Shown piece after piece: positions 60,122 through 64,000 of a stretch of DNA of 64,000 bases. The stretch spans positions 4,316,786 through 4,380,785 of the forward strand of contig JADWOT020000007.1 in NCBI GenBank assembly GCA_036345935.2, in the 5' to 3' direction. A model generated the notes under the pieces. The model did no database searches and was not told the origin of the DNA. It saw nothing but the letters and a program-made list of their open reading frames with translations. How positions within the stretch are numbered: the stretch's first letter is position 1; each line of letters begins with the position of its first letter. Origin of the DNA: Taenia hydatigena. Taxonomy: Eukaryota > Platyhelminthes > Cestoda > Cyclophyllidea > Taeniidae. The position numbers and the translations under genes are program-made.

Positions 60122-61322
60122 AAGAGCTTGAACACTTCATAAAACGAAGCATTTGATATAGTTAAGTTAGGACGAGGAGTGAGGCAAAAGGAAAAGTTGG
60201 CTCAAGCGTACTCTGGGGCTTTTCCATAAAATCGGATCAACTGGTTAGTTCTTACCTCCAATCTGTTTTCACATCTGAAGGCGGCAAGGATATCGCGGCG
60301 ATACAAATTACCTGACTGCTGCAATGTCTGCAATGCAATGATTACAGTGAACACAGTGATTATGCCAAAAGTGGCAAGTTGTTGGTGATATGTTCAAATG
60401 CATGATGAGTCGTCGATTGACTGGCTTGCTTGTAAGGGGGTCAGCTGGCAGTGGAACTATCTAGTCTCACTATCGAATGTGTTTTGTATGCGTAGAAAGG
60501 TCACAGGATTAATCGTTCATCATGGCAGCAGAAGTTATTTGAGTCAAACTTGACGACCGAGACATGCATTTGCTATTTAGGAGTTCTTCAGTATAAGATT
60601 TCAGATGGCTAAGCCAACCACTATTGCAGCGCTCCCGAGAACCGAAGCTTTCATTAAAGGAAAGGTTCTTTCTACCAACGTGGTTAATGGGTCGCAAATC
60701 GAATTTAATTTATTTAATTTATTTATTCTTTCGATTAGCCAGACTATGACTAATTTAAACTTGCTGCTGGATCTTAGAATGCATTTGACTTTAATGGAGG
60801 GGTAGCATGGGCGAGACCTCCTTTAAGGGTTCTGTTTACTCCGTTTAGTCACGATAATGCAGACAATTCCCGACTATTGGTTTCAATAATTTTATAGCTT
60901 GATGAGAAGTATTCCTTTGTATTGAAGCGCGGAATTCGCTCTTAGCGAATGGGCTTAACGAGTGCCTTAATCGAGTAGTTTTTTGTTCCTCCTATTGCTG
61001 TTTCCTTCAAAGTGCATTGCTATTCCCAATGATGCTACTCAATTGACACTAGTAACACTTATATTTCCGCATGCCGGACCCGATTAAGTTAAGTGACTGA
61101 AAGTCGCGGTCTGCATCCGCTTCGAATGCCTTCTTCTCACAACCAAGAAGGGTTAAACTTGGAAAGAACATGGGTGAAGAATTCGCATTCACACAAAAAA
61201 AGGCTTGATCGTCGACACCTGCGTGGACTGTATTACACACTGTGTAAAATTTCCACGAGGTTTCCGCGCCATATGAGCTTGTGATTAACCCTGCCATTGT
61301 TCTGCCTGTGAAAAATTTCAGC
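60122..61322. other. inner spacer, no gene recognised
   Basis: No domain, tRNA or repeat found between the tRNA remnants and the right arm. Confidence 0.4.
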
Positions 61323-64000
61323 TAATCATGTAATTACTTGCCGCTTGAGGCTATCCTATCAGACCGGTGGCGGTTCATCACAAATGGACACATTCACAAT
61401 GCCAAAAGCTGCAACAAGGAGCGGACGGCATGCAAATATGATCCACTGAGGACATTTTTATGAGAACAACAATGAGGTAAATGACCACGCTTCGACACTG
61501 TGTGCTCAGTGTGGAAGGGTGGAGCGCTCAGTGTTTGCATGCCGCCAGAGAGCCAGTCAATGTCGCGACACCTAGGTTTGAGAGGGTTGCTCTTTTTCTG
61601 TTGCAAGGCAACACAAACGATAGTTGGCTTTCAGTACTGACAATGGCCCACGTTGAGGCGAAGACACTTTACCAACCACGAGGTCTTCCAGCTCTAAGTA
61701 CCCATTAGCCAGAACGAGAGCATAAACCAGAATAGCGGGAAGTTAAAATGGGTCTCTTTACGGTTTTGGTGGGCAGAGTTGAAGCAGCCTCAAATAAATG
61801 CGCTAAATTCGTGCTTTTCACATAGCATCCAAAACACCTCAAAATAAACACAAACATCCATGCATCTATCCATTTCTTCAACTTATTTCATAGCATTTAC
61901 CACCAAGTAACCGCTAACCATGGTTTTGTAGACCATCAGCTATCTTGCCGCCTCAACTTTGTTCAGAGTTCTATGACATGTGCACAAACATTTCCTGGCA
62001 TGAAAAGAATAAGTTGCTTATTTGCCATTAAAAAAATTTATCCGGTATAGACTGCGAGATGATCCGAAGAGTCATTACCTTCACACTCTGTTTGTCTTCT
62101 TATGCTTCCTACTTTCATTACAATCGTCAATATTTACCCACGATAACGTCCACTTATCCTCTGACACACACATCCAAACAGATGTCTTTTTATGATCTGC
62201 ACGAAATGGTCACAACGTTGTCTGCACAAAGCCATTCTGCATCAATTTACCCATGAGTCATTTTAGGTGCTCTTTACATTCGCGAAGTGGAGAGTGGGTG
62301 ATGTTCCATAAGAACAGAATCTAGCCACTTACGAGCCGTTAAGATATTAGCTTTATCATGGCTCGGTGAAAATGGGTGAGAATGCAAGAGATAATAGAGC
62401 AAACAGTCTAAGAGCAACCTCTAGCTACGAGATTATTTGTGGAATGTAAATCAATACCAAGACGTGTGATGGTTAGCATAGCAGGAAGGAATAAAGGACG
62501 GAAGAAGAAAGGTTCTGTTAGGATGATAGAGTGCAAGGCGCCACTAGAACAGAATGGCAAATAGCACATTTATTGGCTTTGTGAACTTAGGCAAACCGAA
62601 AATAGTGCAGAATTTAGAGACCGGCATTTCGGCGACAAAATGCTTGTAGGAGGAAACTGACTTGCGGGCTATCAAAGTCAATGATGTGGAACGCGTATCA
62701 TAACTGCATATCAAAATCAGTAAGAGGCTCGTGGCAAGCTTTTAAGATGATTGATGCCTACTTTGTTATAACTAGTCAGTCCCTTCTGAATTGACGAAAT
62801 ACGACAACTGGAACTAATGGCGAATAGGCTGCCCTCACCTCAGAAATATCGTATCACATTAAATTGTCAACTGGTATTTTAGGCATAAGTTTTTAAATTA
62901 TTATTATTACCATTGTTGTTATATGCACGGAAATAGAATAGAATAGGGAGATGGTAGTTAGAAAGGACGAAGGAGTTGTATTGAGAGTATTAATCACCGT
63001 TATTAGGCAACTTGAGTAAAATCGCAAAATCCGGCCGCATGTAACTCACGTGCTTGCTTTTTGCTAAAGCAATTGTAACTCTTGCCATCTCAGACTAAAT
63101 GCATTCAAATTTGAACCCAAAAGCACAATAGGCATTTCGTGTTTTAAAGTTGCTCTTGCAGAGTTTGCTCTTTCAGACTTTGCTCTTTCTTGGTTCGCTT
63201 CGTGGATGCAACTTAAATTCCACCGTTGTTGGCTACTACCACCACCGGCATAGCAACAGCTTTTAATGTATCCACAGCCATCAGCCTTCAAGAGTCTTTA
63301 GTGATGTAAAATAAATCAAGCTAAATTCAATCAAGGATCCCCTATTCAGGGGTATCACTCTGCTCCCAAATGTTACAACACTTTTCGCCTTCTTTCGCTG
63401 AGACTGATGTAAGCGAAGACAGACGGGATGAGTTTATTGGACTGACGGCAGTTAACTGAAGACAATCTGCGTTGAGGCACACCTTCGTTCTCGAATGCAA
63501 GATCACTTGTTCCTCTGCGGTTTTGTCTAAGCGGTAATATTGCAATTAAGGAACAAGCCTAGTGATCACTCAGCTCTTCTGTGCTACAAAGAAGCCGATC
63601 ACAAACTTTACAGTGGCTCTACATAGGAGAGTGGGTGAGCGTCTAACTTCTGCCTATTTTACCCATCGATACATCTTTTCTTGGTAAGAAAGGTTAATTT
63701 AAAGTACGCGTAACGGATCGGTAAATACTTTTATGCGCATTCATGTGCAACGCAAGTGAGAGAAGGAATGATCAAATGTCCAGGTGACTAGGATGGTGTG
63801 CAAACCAGAGGTCACGATCGAGGCGAACTGATAAACTCTCAGCCATCAGGTAAAGGGGTCTGTCTACCTTCCAATTTTCATCAAAATCCGTGGGACTTGA
63901 ACCACTTAGTAGTCACACGAAGGCCTCACCCAAAGTGAGAGGGGTGAGATGCCCCGAGTATGTCTTCCAAATGCTACTATCGCGGCCGACCCTCCAACTG
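61323..64000 (-). repeat. right arm of the large inverted repeat (runs off the window)
   Basis: Reverse complement of 52123-54826. Position 64000 pairs with 52123 and 61323 with 54826. The last 200 bases hold the dispersed repeat with the B-box-like motif in reverse orientation to the left arm. More substitutions are seen toward the outer end (3 in about 40 bases) than inside. Confidence 0.95.

Noticed and set aside
1..64000. CRISPR arrays, insertion sequences, prokaryotic operons or riboswitches
   Set aside because: The DNA is eukaryotic (spliced genes, polyadenylation signals, Pol III tRNA boxes), and no spaced direct-repeat array or transposase was found.

Overview
This is a eukaryotic, gene-poor window from what is most likely a parasitic flatworm, probably a taeniid tapeworm (Echinococcus/Taenia). 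That reading is inferred from three things. There is a four-exon secreted/membrane gene with fibronectin-III domains and all phase-1 introns, the layout of the 45W/EG95-type antigen genes. There is a decayed, intronless cytosolic Hsp70 copy without the EEVD tail, and taeniids carry many such copies. The base composition is moderate, with very pyrimidine-rich introns. No bacterial operons, CRISPR arrays or rRNA genes are visible, and most open frames are chance or antisense.

Layout. 1-3.3 kb: no gene seen. 3.3-5.9 kb (minus): complete four-exon FN3 gene with a signal-peptide exon, two FN3 exons and a hydrophobic C-terminal exon; one FN3 exon is one base short in a G run. 6-24.5 kb: no convincing gene, only a GC-rich patch and a TA microsatellite. 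24.6-25.6 kb: short inverted repeat (about 140-bp arms). 29-37.2 kb: decayed Hsp70 copy (minus) that keeps its TATA and CCAAT boxes, with several orphan copies of an Hsp70-promoter-like module in both orientations. 37.6-38.4 and 46.8-47.7 kb (plus): two decayed copies of the same tyrosine-kinase catalytic-domain fragment, sharing exons, intron and 3' flank.

40.4-41.3 kb (minus): a two-exon Ser/Thr/Pro-rich gene model. 41.5-46.1 kb (plus): a gene of at least seven short exons whose internal junctions keep frame, ending in a terminal exon and AATAAA. I do not recognise the product. 47.9-48.3 kb is strongly purine-rich.

52.1-64.0 kb: a large near-identical inverted repeat. The arms are about 2.7 kb inside the window, and the right arm runs off the end. 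They flank a 6.5-kb spacer holding one good tRNA-Pro gene and five decayed tRNA-like sequences, with no convincing protein gene. A diverged dispersed repeat with a Pol III B-box-like motif lies at the outer part of both arms and again near 48.8 kb.

The genes do not form a pathway. The window looks like a duplication-rich region in which Hsp70, kinase, tRNA and promoter fragments have been copied and are decaying beside a few intron-containing genes.
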